Assembly (NCBI RefSeq): GCF_000284375.1
Contig: NC_017249.1
Location: 682,001 to 746,000, forward strand
Direction: 5' to 3'
Source: Bradyrhizobium japonicum USDA 6
GTDB lineage: Bacteria > Pseudomonadota > Alphaproteobacteria > Rhizobiales > Xanthobacteraceae
DNA length: 64,000 nt
Shown piece by piece: positions 26,650 through 34,901 of the stretch. A program made the position numbers and the translations under genes. The notes beneath the pieces were generated by a model. The model was not told where the DNA came from and searched no databases. It saw nothing but the letters and a program-made list of their open reading frames with translations. Position 1 is the first letter of the stretch; each line of letters begins with the position of its first letter.

Positions 26650-27447
26650 CTACCGCTTCGACGGATTCGCCATCGGCTTGCGCTGTGCCAGTGCTGCGAC
26701 CGTGGCGGTGCCGATCGGGCCCTGCTCGTCGTAGAGCCAGCATTCGCCAATCGCGACACCATCGGTCGCCTGGTGATTGACCACGTCGAAGCCGATCCAG
26801 TTCGTCACCGGCAGGCGGTGCAGATAGATCGTCACGTCGCTGTTGATGTAGCCGAGCCCCTTGTCGCCGGCGTTGGCAAAGGGGCTGGCGAAATCGGCGC
26901 CGACAGCGACATGCACGAACGGCGTCATCGGCACGCCGGCCACGAGCTCGCGCACCTCGCTCATCCAGAGCCGGCGCGGACCGAGCGAGCCCATATGGCC
27001 GACGATCGGCCGCGTCGTCCATTTGCCGTTCATGCCGAGCCTGGGATCGGTGGGCTTGGGAATGTCGTCCGGCTTCGGCACGTCCCAGTTCGGCGGCGAC
27101 CAGACGTTGCCGTCCGGATTCTGCGTTTTGCGCAGCAGCTGGCACGAGGCACGCGCCATGCTGACGCCGCCGGAGACAAATTCAGCCTCGACCACGCGAA
27201 TGCGCAGTCCGTCGCGCACCAGCCGCGTCGTCACCTCGATCGGCTTGTCGATGGTCGGCAGCCGAAACATGTCGACCGTGAGCCGTGCAGGGACGAATTC
27301 AGGGCCGGAATGGCGCTCCTCGATGGCGAAGCCGAGCAGTCCGACGATGACGCGTCCGTGCAGCGATTTCGGATCCCAGGGACCGTTGGCCACTTCCGTC
27401 GGATGGAATGTATCGCCGTCGCGGGTGAAGAAAGGCATGTTTGTCAT
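26650..27447 (-). CDS. Acyl-CoA thioesterase-like double-hotdog protein
   Basis: Protein of 265 residues with two hotdog-type halves. The first has ARLTVDMFRLPTIDKPIEV followed by the strand-rich RLVRDGLRIRVVEAEF, a common layout in TesB-like and thioesterase-family acyl-CoA hydrolases. The second holds YINSDVTIYLHRLP and VTNWIGFDVVNHQATDGVAI, near the GIGECWLYD-type end. No signal peptide, so cytoplasmic; a role in acyl-CoA hydrolysis or lipid degradation is the family default. The start is uncertain: ATG at 27447 or 27438 gives the same domain. Ends convergent with the NTF2-like gene. Confidence 0.65.
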   Translation of the reverse strand: MTNMPFFTRDGDTFHPTEVANGPWDPKSLHGRVIVGLLGFAIEERHSGPEFVPARLTVDMFRLPTIDKPIEVTTRLVRDGLRIRVVEAEFVSGGVSMARASCQLLRKTQNPDGNVWSPPNWDVPKPDDIPKPTDPRLGMNGKWTTRPIVGHMGSLGPRRLWMSEVRELVAGVPMTPFVHVAVGADFASPFANAGDKGLGYINSDVTIYLHRLPVTNWIGFDVVNHQATDGVAIGECWLYDEQGPIGTATVAALAQRKPMANPSKR

Positions 27448-27536
27448 GACGCGCGACTTTGAGGAAACGCGTGAGGAAATCAAGGTCCCCCAATCCTCAG
27501 GATGAGGAGGCGCGAAGTGCTCTCACCACAACAACG

Positions 27537-27650
27537 GTGTCATCGCCCGGCTTGACCGGGCGATCCAGTACTCCGAGGCGGTCGTGATTGAACCGATAAG
27601 TCGCGGCGTACTGGATGCCCCGGTCAAGCCGGGGCATGACACCGAGAATT
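27537..27650. repeat. Intergenic repeat, copy 2 ('ggtgtcatcgcccg' type)
   Basis: Starts GGTGTCATCGCCCGGCTTGA and ends CGGTCAAGCCGGGGCATGAC. It is a direct copy of the element at 26022-26135, about 1.5 kb away; between the two lie only the NTF2-like and thioesterase genes. Confidence 0.8.
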
Positions 27651-28824
27651 AGGAAGCGGCTTGCCACTCCTCACGCACGCTGTCGTCGTGCTCGTTGCTC
27701 GCCGCGGCAGACCTCATCGCCTCAAACTCTCCGCGCGACACCAGCTGCTCCAGCGCCCACACAGCAGCGCCACGCACCAAAGCGCTCTCATCGCCGAGCA
27801 ATCGCCGCGCTTCTTCCGCCAGTATCGCCTCACCGGAGTTACCGATCGCGATCAGCACGTTCCGCAAAAAACGGTCGCGGCCGATGCGCTTCACCGGGGA
27901 CTTCGTGAACAGCGCGCGAAACGCGGCGTCGTCGAGCCCTGCGAGTTCGGCGAGCGACGGCGCGCGCAATTCGTCGCGCGCGGCGAGCTTTGCCTCGCGC
28001 CCCTCCTGCGCGAACTTGTTCCAGGGACAGGCCGCAAGGCAATCGTCGCAGCCATAGATGCGATTGCCGATGGCCTTGCGAAACTCGCGCGGGATCGGTC
28101 CCTTGTTCTCGATGGTCAGATACGAGATGCAGCGTCGTGCATCCAGCTTGTAGGGCGCCGGAAACGCCGACGTCGGGCAGATGTCGAGGCACGCCTGGCA
28201 TGAGCCGCAATGATCGATCTCGGCGTCGTCGCGCGGCAGCTCGAGCGTCGTGTAGATCGCGCCGAGGAATAGCCAGGAGCCGAACTCGCGCGAGACGAGA
28301 TTGGTGTGCTTGCCCTGCCAGCCGAGATGCGCGGCTTGCGCCAGCGGCTTCTCCATCACCGCCGCGGTGTCGACGAACACCTTGACGTCCGACGGTGCGG
28401 TCGCGACCAGCCAGCGCGCGAGCGCCTTCAGGCGCTTCTTGATGAGATCGTGATAGTCGTCGCCCTGCGCATAGACCGAGATCGCCGCGCGCGTGCGCTG
28501 CTGCAGGATCGCGAGCGGATCCTGGTCGGGCCCGTAGTTGACGCCGAGCATGATGACGCTGCGCACGTCCTGCCACAGCCCGCGCGGATCGACGCGGCGC
28601 TCGGGGTGTGCTGCAAGCCAGTCCATGTCGCCATGGCCGCCCGAGGCGATGAATTCGAGAAAATGCTTTCCGGCGTTTTCGATGGTGCCGGATGCGGTGA
28701 TGCCGATGCAGTCGAAGCCGAGCGCGCGTGCCTCGTTTGCAAGCGCCGCCTTCAGTTCGGTCGGATCCGAGTTCAGAAGTCGAGGTCCACGTAGGTCCGC
28801 GATGCCGGCACGCCCGCCAGCCAT
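27649..28824 (-). CDS. queG: Epoxyqueuosine reductase
   Basis: Cobalamin- and iron-sulfur-dependent enzyme that makes queuosine from epoxyqueuosine in tRNA anticodons. The 391-residue protein has the cobalamin-binding domain first ([24 protein letters not shown] with its catalytic Asp), then two [4Fe-4S] sites ([16 protein letters not shown] and [11 protein letters not shown]) and a C-terminal HEAT-like helical tail. The family start is about residue 18-20 of this frame; no ATG, GTG or TTG lies there, so the ATG at 28824 is taken, which overlaps the end of the GST-like gene by 52 bases. Overlap suggests co-transcription. The gene ends 1-2 bases from the repeat. Confidence 0.93.
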   Translation of the reverse strand: MAGGRAGIADLRGPRLLNSDPTELKAALANEARALGFDCIGITASGTIENAGKHFLEFIASGGHGDMDWLAAHPERRVDPRGLWQDVRSVIMLGVNYGPDQDPLAILQQRTRAAISVYAQGDDYHDLIKKRLKALARWLVATAPSDVKVFVDTAAVMEKPLAQAAHLGWQGKHTNLVSREFGSWLFLGAIYTTLELPRDDAEIDHCGSCQACLDICPTSAFPAPYKLDARRCISYLTIENKGPIPREFRKAIGNRIYGCDDCLAACPWNKFAQEGREAKLAARDELRAPSLAELAGLDDAAFRALFTKSPVKRIGRDRFLRNVLIAIGNSGEAILAEEARRLLGDESALVRGAAVWALEQLVSRGEFEAMRSAAASNEHDDSVREEWQAAS

Positions 28825-29465
28825 TCGCTCAGCAGCGGACGGAACGACGGGCGGGATTTCACCCGCGCGTACCACGCCTTTGCTGCGTCGTCCTCGCTCC
28901 ATGGCACGTCGCCCAGATAGTCGATCGCCGAGAGATGCGCCGCGGCGGCGAGGTCCGCGTAGGTGAGCCGGTCGCCGGCGAGGAAGTTCCGCGTCTGCGC
29001 CAGCCAGCCGATATAGGCCAGATGATAGCGCACGTTGGCCTTGGCGGCTCGCATCACGTCGGCCGAGGGTGCGCCGCCGCCGTTCTCCTCGCTCATGAAG
29101 CGCTTGTAGATGCGCTCGGTGACCAGAGGATGCGAGACCTCCTCGAAGAACTTTTCGTTGAACCAGGCCATCAGCCGGCGCACCTCGATGCGCTCGGCGA
29201 CCGTTTCCGGCATCAGGCGCTTCGGTCCCATGTCGGCGCCATAGGCCTCGTCGACATATTCGGCGATGATCGCCGCGCCCGGTATGGGCGATTGTTCCTT
29301 GTCCACCAGAACGGGCGTGGTGCCGGCCGCATTGAGCAGCAGAAATGCCTCGCGCCGCTCCCAGCTGCGCTCTTCGACCAGCCGCAATTCGAGCCCGTAT
29401 TCTCCCGCGATCAGGCGGATGAAACGCGAATGCGGGCAGAACGGATGATGAAACAGCGTAAACAT
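28773..29465 (-). CDS. Glutathione S-transferase-fold protein, probable FzlA
   Basis: Cytoplasmic GST-fold protein of 230 residues. The N-terminal thioredoxin-like half starts [18 protein letters not shown] and the C-terminal helical half ends [20 protein letters not shown]. The length, the [11 protein letters not shown] and [13 protein letters not shown] segments and the acidic C-tail ending LDF fit FzlA, the FtsZ-binding division regulator of alphaproteobacteria, better than a detoxifying GST. This assignment is by recollection of the family, not by search. Its position upstream of queG and divergent from uppP is also consistent with alphaproteobacterial fzlA loci. It overlaps queG by 52 bases. 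Confidence 0.75.
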   Translation of the reverse strand: MFTLFHHPFCPHSRFIRLIAGEYGLELRLVEERSWERREAFLLLNAAGTTPVLVDKEQSPIPGAAIIAEYVDEAYGADMGPKRLMPETVAERIEVRRLMAWFNEKFFEEVSHPLVTERIYKRFMSEENGGGAPSADVMRAAKANVRYHLAYIGWLAQTRNFLAGDRLTYADLAAAAHLSAIDYLGDVPWSEDDAAKAWYARVKSRPSFRPLLSEWLAGVPASRTYVDLDF

Positions 29466-29634
29466 GAAGCCTTTGACTATTTGATGGTGATTAAGATTCC
29501 ATCAATGTTTGTGCGGCGCCACACTAGTCCTTCAAAACCGCGAGGCAAGGGCGTGACGTCGCATTTTGCGATTGCGAGAGCAGGACGAATAGGCGAGAAG
29601 AGCCCCGCTTTTCCAGCGGAAATGGACCGTAAAT

Positions 29635-30441
29635 ATGTCAGACGCAATACGGGCAGTGATCCTCGGCATCATCGAGGGTGTGACCGAGTTCCTTCCCGTG
29701 TCCTCGACCGGCCACCTTCTGCTCGCGGAGCGCTTCTTCCATCTCGGCGAAGGCGCCTTCTGGGATTCGTTTACCGTTCTGATCCAGCTCGGTGCGATCC
29801 TTGCGATCGTCGTGCTGTACTTCAAGAAATTGTGGGACGTCGCGATCGGCATGTTCACCGGCGACGCCTATGCCCGCCGCTTCGTGATCGGCGTGCTGGT
29901 GGCGTTCCTGCCCGCGGTCATCGTCGGTCTCGTCGCCGGCAAATACATCAAGACCCTGCTGTTCAATCCGTGGGTGGTGTGCTTCTCGCTGATCGTTGGC
30001 GGCGCCATCCTGCTGTGGGTCGATCGGCTTAATCTCAAGCCGCGCGAGCATGACGCCACCCGCTTTCCGCTGCTGATGTATCTCTATATCGGCATCGCGC
30101 AGTGCATCGCGATGATCCCGGGCGTGTCGCGCTCCGGCGCCAGCATCGTCGCCGCGATGTTTCTGGGCGCCGACAAGCGCGCGGCGGCCGAGTTCTCGTT
30201 CTTCCTCGCCATCCCCACCATGATCGGCGCGTTCGCCTACGATTTCTACAAGAGCCGCTCCGAGATGACGATGGACCACATGGGCGTCGTCGCGATCGGC
30301 TTCGTGGTGTCGTTCATCACCGCAATCATCGTGGTGAAGACGTTTTTGTCCTACGTCACCCGCCACGGCTTCGTGTTGTTTGCCTGGTGGCGCGTGATCG
30401 TCGGCACGCTCGGCCTGATCGCGCTGGCGCTCGGCCATTAA
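29635..30441 (+). CDS. uppP: Undecaprenyl-diphosphatase (BacA/UppP)
   Basis: Inner-membrane phosphatase of 268 residues that recycles undecaprenyl pyrophosphate to the monophosphate carrier for peptidoglycan, LPS and other surface glycans. The two signatures are intact: EGVTEFLPVSSTGHLLL near the N-terminus with the catalytic Glu and Ser/Thr, and PGVSRSGASI in the second half with the catalytic Arg. About eight hydrophobic segments are visible. It is divergent from the FzlA-like gene, over an A/T-rich gap of 169 bases. Downstream, 101 bases away, comes the DprE1-like gene, also an enzyme acting on polyprenyl-phosphate sugars. Confidence 0.95.
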   Translation: MSDAIRAVILGIIEGVTEFLPVSSTGHLLLAERFFHLGEGAFWDSFTVLIQLGAILAIVVLYFKKLWDVAIGMFTGDAYARRFVIGVLVAFLPAVIVGLVAGKYIKTLLFNPWVVCFSLIVGGAILLWVDRLNLKPREHDATRFPLLMYLYIGIAQCIAMIPGVSRSGASIVAAMFLGADKRAAAEFSFFLAIPTMIGAFAYDFYKSRSEMTMDHMGVVAIGFVVSFITAIIVVKTFLSYVTRHGFVLFAWWRVIVGTLGLIALALGH

Positions 30442-30542
30442 CCTCTCGAAAACTCACTGACGCGCCTCAACGCAATATAAGCTTTTGATCGGTAGGCAGT
30501 TTCCAGAGCAGGGCGGCGCGCGCCCGGCACAGGAGCTGAGCC

Positions 30543-31868
30543 ATGACCCTCGTCAGCGGCTGGGGGCGTTTCCCGGTCGTCGATAGCGAGCTGCTGCGGC
30601 CGCGGTCGTTCGAGGCCGTGGGCGAAGCCGTGGTGACGGGCTCCGTGGCCAGGGGCAATGGCCGCGCCTACGGCGATGCCGCGATCGGCGCCATCAGAAC
30701 CATCGCGATGACAGGGTTCGATCGAGTCAGGTCGTTCGATCCCGTGACCGGGCGCATCCGGCTCGAAGCCGGCGTGCTGCTGTCGGACCTGATCGACACT
30801 TTTGGCCGGCGCGGTTTCCTGCCCTTCGTCGTGCCGGGTACGCGCTTCATCTCGGTTGGCGGCGCCATCGCCGCCGATGTCCACGGCAAGAACCATCATT
30901 GCGAGGGCGGTTTCGGCCGCTATGTCGACAGCATCTTGCTGCGCACCGGGCAGGGCGAAACCATCGAAGCTTCGCGCGAGCAGAATTCCGATGCCTTCTT
31001 CGCAACCGTCGGCGGCATGGGCCTCACCGGGGTGATCCTGGAGGCGACGATGCGGCTGCGACCGGTCGAAACGGGGTGGATCCGCGAGCGGGTGATCTCG
31101 GCATCCGATCTCGATGCCGCGATGCGCGCGCTCGATGCGGGCGATTCAGCGACCTATTCGGTGGCCTGGATCGATTGTGCCGCACGCGGCAGCGAGCTCG
31201 GCCGCTCGCTGATCTATCTCGGCGAGCACGCAAGGGCAGACGAGCTTGCCGACGGCGCCGGTGCATTTCCCGCCGGCAAAAATCCCGGCCTCGCGGTGCC
31301 CATCGACCTGCCGTCGATGACGCTGAACCGCTACAGCATCCGCGCCTTCAACGAGCTCTACTACCGCATGGGCGCGCGGCGCGCCGGCGGCAGCCATGTG
31401 GTCTCGCTCTATCCGTATTTCTTCCCGCTCGACAGCATCGCCGACTGGAACCGCATCTACGGCCGGCGCGGCTTCCTCCAGCATCAATGCGTGATCCCGG
31501 AGCTGGGCGCCCGCGCCGTGCTCGGCGAGATCCTCGATCGCGTCGCCCGGCGCGGCGATGCTTCCTTCCTCGCGGTGCTCAAGAAACTTGGCCAGGGCGA
31601 CGGCATCCTGTCGTTCCCGCTGCCCGGCTACACGCTGGCGCTGGATTTCCCGGTGAAGGGCGACATCCTGAATTTCCTCGACGAGATCGACCGCCTGGTC
31701 GTCGCCGCCGGCGGCCGGCTTTATCTGGCGAAGGATGCTCGCCAGTCGCGCGCCACGTTCGAAGCCGGCTATCCGGCCTTGCGGCGCTTCAACGCGATCC
31801 GCAAAGCGCTCGATCCCGCCGGGACCATCCGCTCAAAACTTTCACAACGCCTGTTCGATGAGGTTTAA
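30543..31868 (+). CDS. DprE1-like FAD-dependent polyprenylphosphoryl-ribose oxidase
   Basis: Flavoprotein of 441 residues in the VAO/PCMH superfamily. The FAD loop ARGNGRAYGDAA and the stretch VPGTRFISVGGAIAADVHGK closely match the mycobacterial decaprenylphosphoryl-ribose oxidase DprE1, which converts the ribose-2-OH to a ketone on the way to arabinose. The stop is followed by 3 bases and then the SDR partner, an order like dprE1-dprE2. The protein therefore probably epimerises a polyprenylphosphoryl pentose rather than acting on free sugar lactone, although the same fold is found in arabinono-lactone oxidases. The acceptor lipid is inferred. ATG 30543 gives the normal start. Confidence 0.82.
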   Translation: MTLVSGWGRFPVVDSELLRPRSFEAVGEAVVTGSVARGNGRAYGDAAIGAIRTIAMTGFDRVRSFDPVTGRIRLEAGVLLSDLIDTFGRRGFLPFVVPGTRFISVGGAIAADVHGKNHHCEGGFGRYVDSILLRTGQGETIEASREQNSDAFFATVGGMGLTGVILEATMRLRPVETGWIRERVISASDLDAAMRALDAGDSATYSVAWIDCAARGSELGRSLIYLGEHARADELADGAGAFPAGKNPGLAVPIDLPSMTLNRYSIRAFNELYYRMGARRAGGSHVVSLYPYFFPLDSIADWNRIYGRRGFLQHQCVIPELGARAVLGEILDRVARRGDASFLAVLKKLGQGDGILSFPLPGYTLALDFPVKGDILNFLDEIDRLVVAAGGRLYLAKDARQSRATFEAGYPALRRFNAIRKALDPAGTIRSKLSQRLFDEV

Positions 31869-31871
31869 GCC

Positions 31872-32612
31872 GTGACGTCACGCAAGTCCGCAATTGTGCT
31901 CGGTGGCTCCTCCGATATCGGCCGCGCCGCCGCGCGCTCCTTTGCCAAGGCCGGATTCGATGTCGCGCTCGCAGGCCGTGACGTCGCCGCACTGGAGCCT
32001 GACGCCGCCGATCTGCGCGCGCGCTACAATGTCGAGGTTGGCCTCCACAAATTCGATGTGCTCGATACCGCTTCGTTCGAAGGCTTTGTCGGAGCGCTTC
32101 CTGCGTTGCCTGATGTCGTCATCTCGATCGTCGGCCTACTGGGCGTGCAGCAAAATGCCGAAAGCGATCTTGCGCACGCCACCACGATCATGCGCTCGAA
32201 CTACGAGGGGCCCTCGTTGATTCTCGGCCTGTTCGCGGAGAAATTTTTGGCACGCGGCAGCGGTACGCTCGTCGGCGTCTCATCCGTCGCCGGCGATCGC
32301 GGCCGCGCTTCCAATTATGTCTACGGCTCGGCGAAGGCAGGCTTCTCCGCCTTCCTCTCGGGCCTGCGCGCCCGCGCCAGCCGCGGCGGCGTTCACGTCG
32401 TCACAGTGAAGCCCGGCTTCGTCCGCACGAAAATGACAGAGGGCATGAAGCTGATCGGCCCGCTCACCGTCGAGGCGCCGGTCGTCGGCGATGCGATCTT
32501 CAACGCCGTCGAGAAGAAGACCGACGTCGTCTATGTCAGCGGCAAATGGCGTCTCGTGATGCTGATCATCAAGACGCTGCCGGAAGCGGTGTTCAAGAAG
32601 CTGAAGTTTTGA
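31872..32612 (+). CDS. DprE2-like short-chain dehydrogenase/reductase
   Basis: SDR-family NAD(P)-dependent reductase of 246 residues. GGSSDIGRAAARSF is the dinucleotide-binding loop, SSVAGDRGRASNYVYGSAKAG holds the catalytic Ser-Tyr-Lys set (Tyr and Lys as YGSAK), and VKPGFVRTKM is the segment after the active site, like that of DprE2. With the upstream DprE1-like gene it would reduce the keto intermediate to the arabinose epimer. The start is GTG at 31872, 3 bases after the previous stop, so the two genes are translationally coupled. Downstream are REP-like repeats. Confidence 0.82.
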   Translation: MTSRKSAIVLGGSSDIGRAAARSFAKAGFDVALAGRDVAALEPDAADLRARYNVEVGLHKFDVLDTASFEGFVGALPALPDVVISIVGLLGVQQNAESDLAHATTIMRSNYEGPSLILGLFAEKFLARGSGTLVGVSSVAGDRGRASNYVYGSAKAGFSAFLSGLRARASRGGVHVVTVKPGFVRTKMTEGMKLIGPLTVEAPVVGDAIFNAVEKKTDVVYVSGKWRLVMLIIKTLPEAVFKKLKF

Positions 32613-32633
32613 GGCGGTTGCGGCTGACGGTGC

Positions 32634-32745
32634 GCTCCCTCGCCCGCTTGCGGGAGAGAGGGTGCCTCCGCAGAGAGACTCCCAACGAGGAGAAAACCCT
32701 CACCCGCCGCTACGCGGCGACCTCTTCCGCGAGCGGGAGAGGTTA
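32634..32745. repeat. REP-like elements downstream of the DprE2-like gene
   Basis: Contains CTCCCTCGCCCGCTTGCGGG with AGAGAG, then CCCTCACCCGCCGCTACGCG and GAGCGGGAGAGGTT. The first part matches the core at 12.0, 20.9 and 21.3 kb. No gene lies in the 156-base gap. Confidence 0.7.
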
Positions 32746-32768
32746 GATAGACCGCCATCGACGCGAGA

Positions 32769-33734
32769 CTACGCGCTCTTGCGCTGGAACTGACCCGCGG
32801 CGCGGAAACGCCAGAGATATTGCGGGGCGATCGCCTCCAGCGAATCGGCTGATATGCCGAGCCCTTCCAGCGTCAGCCCGGCCGCCTTCGCCGCATCCGA
32901 CACGACATTGTCGCGCGCCAGCAGCGTGACCTGGTCCGGCGTCAGCTTCAGCGCGCCCGGCGCGAATTGCAGGAAATTGGCCTGGAAACGGGCAAGGGAG
33001 AACGACAGCGGCACCAGCATCGGCTTGCGGTCGGCGATCGCGACGATGGCCTCGATGATCTCGCGCATGGTCAGCACTTCCGGCCCGCCGAGCTCGTAGG
33101 TCGCGCCCGCCTTGGCCTTGCCGTCGACGGCATCCGCGATCGCGGTGGCGACATCGCCGACATAGACCGGCTGCATCCGGGTCATCTCGCCGATCAGCGG
33201 CAGCACCGGCGACATCCGCGCCAGCGCGGCAAAGCGGTTGGTGAACTGGTCCTCGGGCCCGAAGATCACCGACGGGCGGAAGATCGTGGCCGAGGGCACC
33301 GCGGCCAGCACCGCCGCCTCGCCGGCCGCCTTGGCCCTGGCATAGTGCGAGGGCGATTCGGCGTCGGCGCCGATCGCCGAGACATGCACCAGACGGGCGC
33401 CTGCGGCGGCCGCCGCCTTGGCGACGGTCTCGGCGCCCTTGGCCTGGACGGCGTCGAAGGTCTGCGCGCCGCTCTCGGCGAGGATACCGACCAGATTGAT
33501 CACGACATCCGAATCACGCATCGCCGCCTCGACCGAGGCCGGATAGCGTAGATTGGCCTGCACGATGTGGACCTGCCCGACCCGCCCCGACGGCTGGAGG
33601 TACCCGGCCAGTTCCGGCCGCCGCACTGCGACCCGGACCCGGTAGTCCCGCCGGCACAGCGCGCGGACGACATTCCGGCCCAAAAACCCCGATCCGCCGA
33701 AAACCGTGACGAGAGTTTCCAGATTCGATGCCAT
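32769..33734 (-). CDS. NDUFA9-like NAD(P)-binding complex I associated protein
   Basis: Rossmann-fold protein of 321 residues of the extended/atypical SDR family related to complex I subunit NDUFA9. VFGGSGFLGRNVVRAL is the dinucleotide-binding loop, DVVINLVGIL and LVHVSAIGADAESPSHYARAK are the conserved central segments, and the Tyr in HYARAK stands where the SDR Tyr-x-x-x-Lys pair is, although catalysis is doubtful in this family. The family also includes 3-beta-hydroxysteroid dehydrogenase-like and sugar-nucleotide-like proteins. No complex I gene is near. ATG 33734 is preferred over 33743 because an AGGA is at a suitable distance. Confidence 0.8.
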   Translation of the reverse strand: MASNLETLVTVFGGSGFLGRNVVRALCRRDYRVRVAVRRPELAGYLQPSGRVGQVHIVQANLRYPASVEAAMRDSDVVINLVGILAESGAQTFDAVQAKGAETVAKAAAAAGARLVHVSAIGADAESPSHYARAKAAGEAAVLAAVPSATIFRPSVIFGPEDQFTNRFAALARMSPVLPLIGEMTRMQPVYVGDVATAIADAVDGKAKAGATYELGGPEVLTMREIIEAIVAIADRKPMLVPLSFSLARFQANFLQFAPGALKLTPDQVTLLARDNVVSDAAKAAGLTLEGLGISADSLEAIAPQYLWRFRAAGQFQRKSA

Positions 33735-33897
33735 GGGATCCATTCCTGGGGTCCATTCCTGCGGAAAGAGTGCGTGTTATCAGGCTTGTATCGGGCCGGT
33801 TTGCGATGCGCAATCCGCATCCCCGCGCAGGTGCCAAGCAGCATTTGACAACCGCGTCACCGAACCGTAGTAACCGCCTCCGTGCCCCAAACGGCAT

Positions 33898-33984
<87 letters not shown>

Positions 33985-34682
33985 GCTTTTTCTGGATATC
34001 CAGCATTTCCAGATAGATAAATCGCATCCTTGTGTTGCGTACCCCTTCGTGGTGCAACGAAGGGCTGTGGCCCCGCCGATGCGCCGGATGGCTCTCATTC
34101 CTGCAGCGCATTCCGGCCGGATTGTCGGCGCCTGCCATCACGGACCTGACGCGTACTTCGGATCCGTCCTTGTCGGTCGCGTCGAGATGCGCCCCAACGC
34201 GGCACGCGCAATTGTACCGGGGGCGCCGTGGCTCGTGCCCCGATGCCGATGATTCTCAAATCACGCCCGGTAACAGGCGGTCACTTTGAGCGCCAACCGG
34301 CGAGGGGAGCGCCCCTTCGCATGGGACGACGTCTCGCCCAAAATGGCTTCTCGACTCAACGCGGATTTCGGCGATCGCTCACGATGTCGACGCGTCATTC
34401 GTATCGATCGTGAGTTCGTCACTCGCGACGCGTGCGACGTCACCTATCCGGCAATCGATCTGCTCGCTGTTTCGCCGTTTCCAATTCGCACGACAATCTG
34501 CGGAGCCGAACGGCCGATAACAATGATGTTGACGACGATTGACCGCTTGTTGCGGTAACACGAGCGCAAAGCTGCGTGCACGGCCGCTCCTGCAGATTAT
34601 GCAACGCAGGTCTGTGATTGATGTCCGGCGCAAAACTCGGATAGCCTTCGGGAAGGCCTAACCCGACAGGGAGTGTGCTTCG
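33985..34682. other. 698-base intergenic region between tRNA-Leu and fdh operon
   Basis: No convincing gene, promoter or palindrome was seen here. Several open frames on the plus strand are short and lack family features. A/T content looks mixed and the sequence has a TTG ACG ACG ATT GAC segment and a TTATGC AACGC stretch of no known meaning. I could not find a copy of the tRNA 3' end elsewhere in the window, so there is no evidence for an integrated island. Confidence 0.5.
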
Positions 34683-34892
34683 TTGAAGAATGATCAAGCG
34701 CCAAAGCTTCTTCGACGCGACTTGCTTCGGCTGACGATTGTCGGTGCCGGCGCGTTGGGTGCCGGCCAATTGTTGCCGGCGTCGGCTTCCGCAAAACCCG
34801 TTGATCTCGATCAGAAGCGGAGGGCTCGCTATCGACCTGACTCCCAGGAAGTCAGGAATTTCTATCGCGTCAACAGCTATCCCGCTCGATAG
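34683..34892 (+). CDS. Small Tat-signal protein of formate dehydrogenase locus
   Basis: Protein of 69 residues at the head of the fdh operon. The twin-arginine motif LLRRDLLRLT and the hydrophobic core after it look like a Tat signal, and the mature tail of about 30 residues (RYRPDSQEVRNFYRVN) is short and basic. This arrangement fits the 'formate dehydrogenase region Tat target' family, small proteins next to respiratory formate dehydrogenase genes whose function is not known. The start is TTG at 34683 with GGGAG 9 bases upstream. The next gene begins 9 bases after its stop, with AGGAG between, so the two are co-transcribed. Confidence 0.8.
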   Translation: MKNDQAPKLLRRDLLRLTIVGAGALGAGQLLPASASAKPVDLDQKRRARYRPDSQEVRNFYRVNSYPAR

Positions 34893-34901
34893 GAGACTTC
34901 C

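Noticed and set aside
34032..34558. Small plus-strand open frames between tRNA-Leu and fdh
   Set aside because: No ribosome-binding site at a fitting distance, no hydrophobic or family pattern, and mutual overlap.
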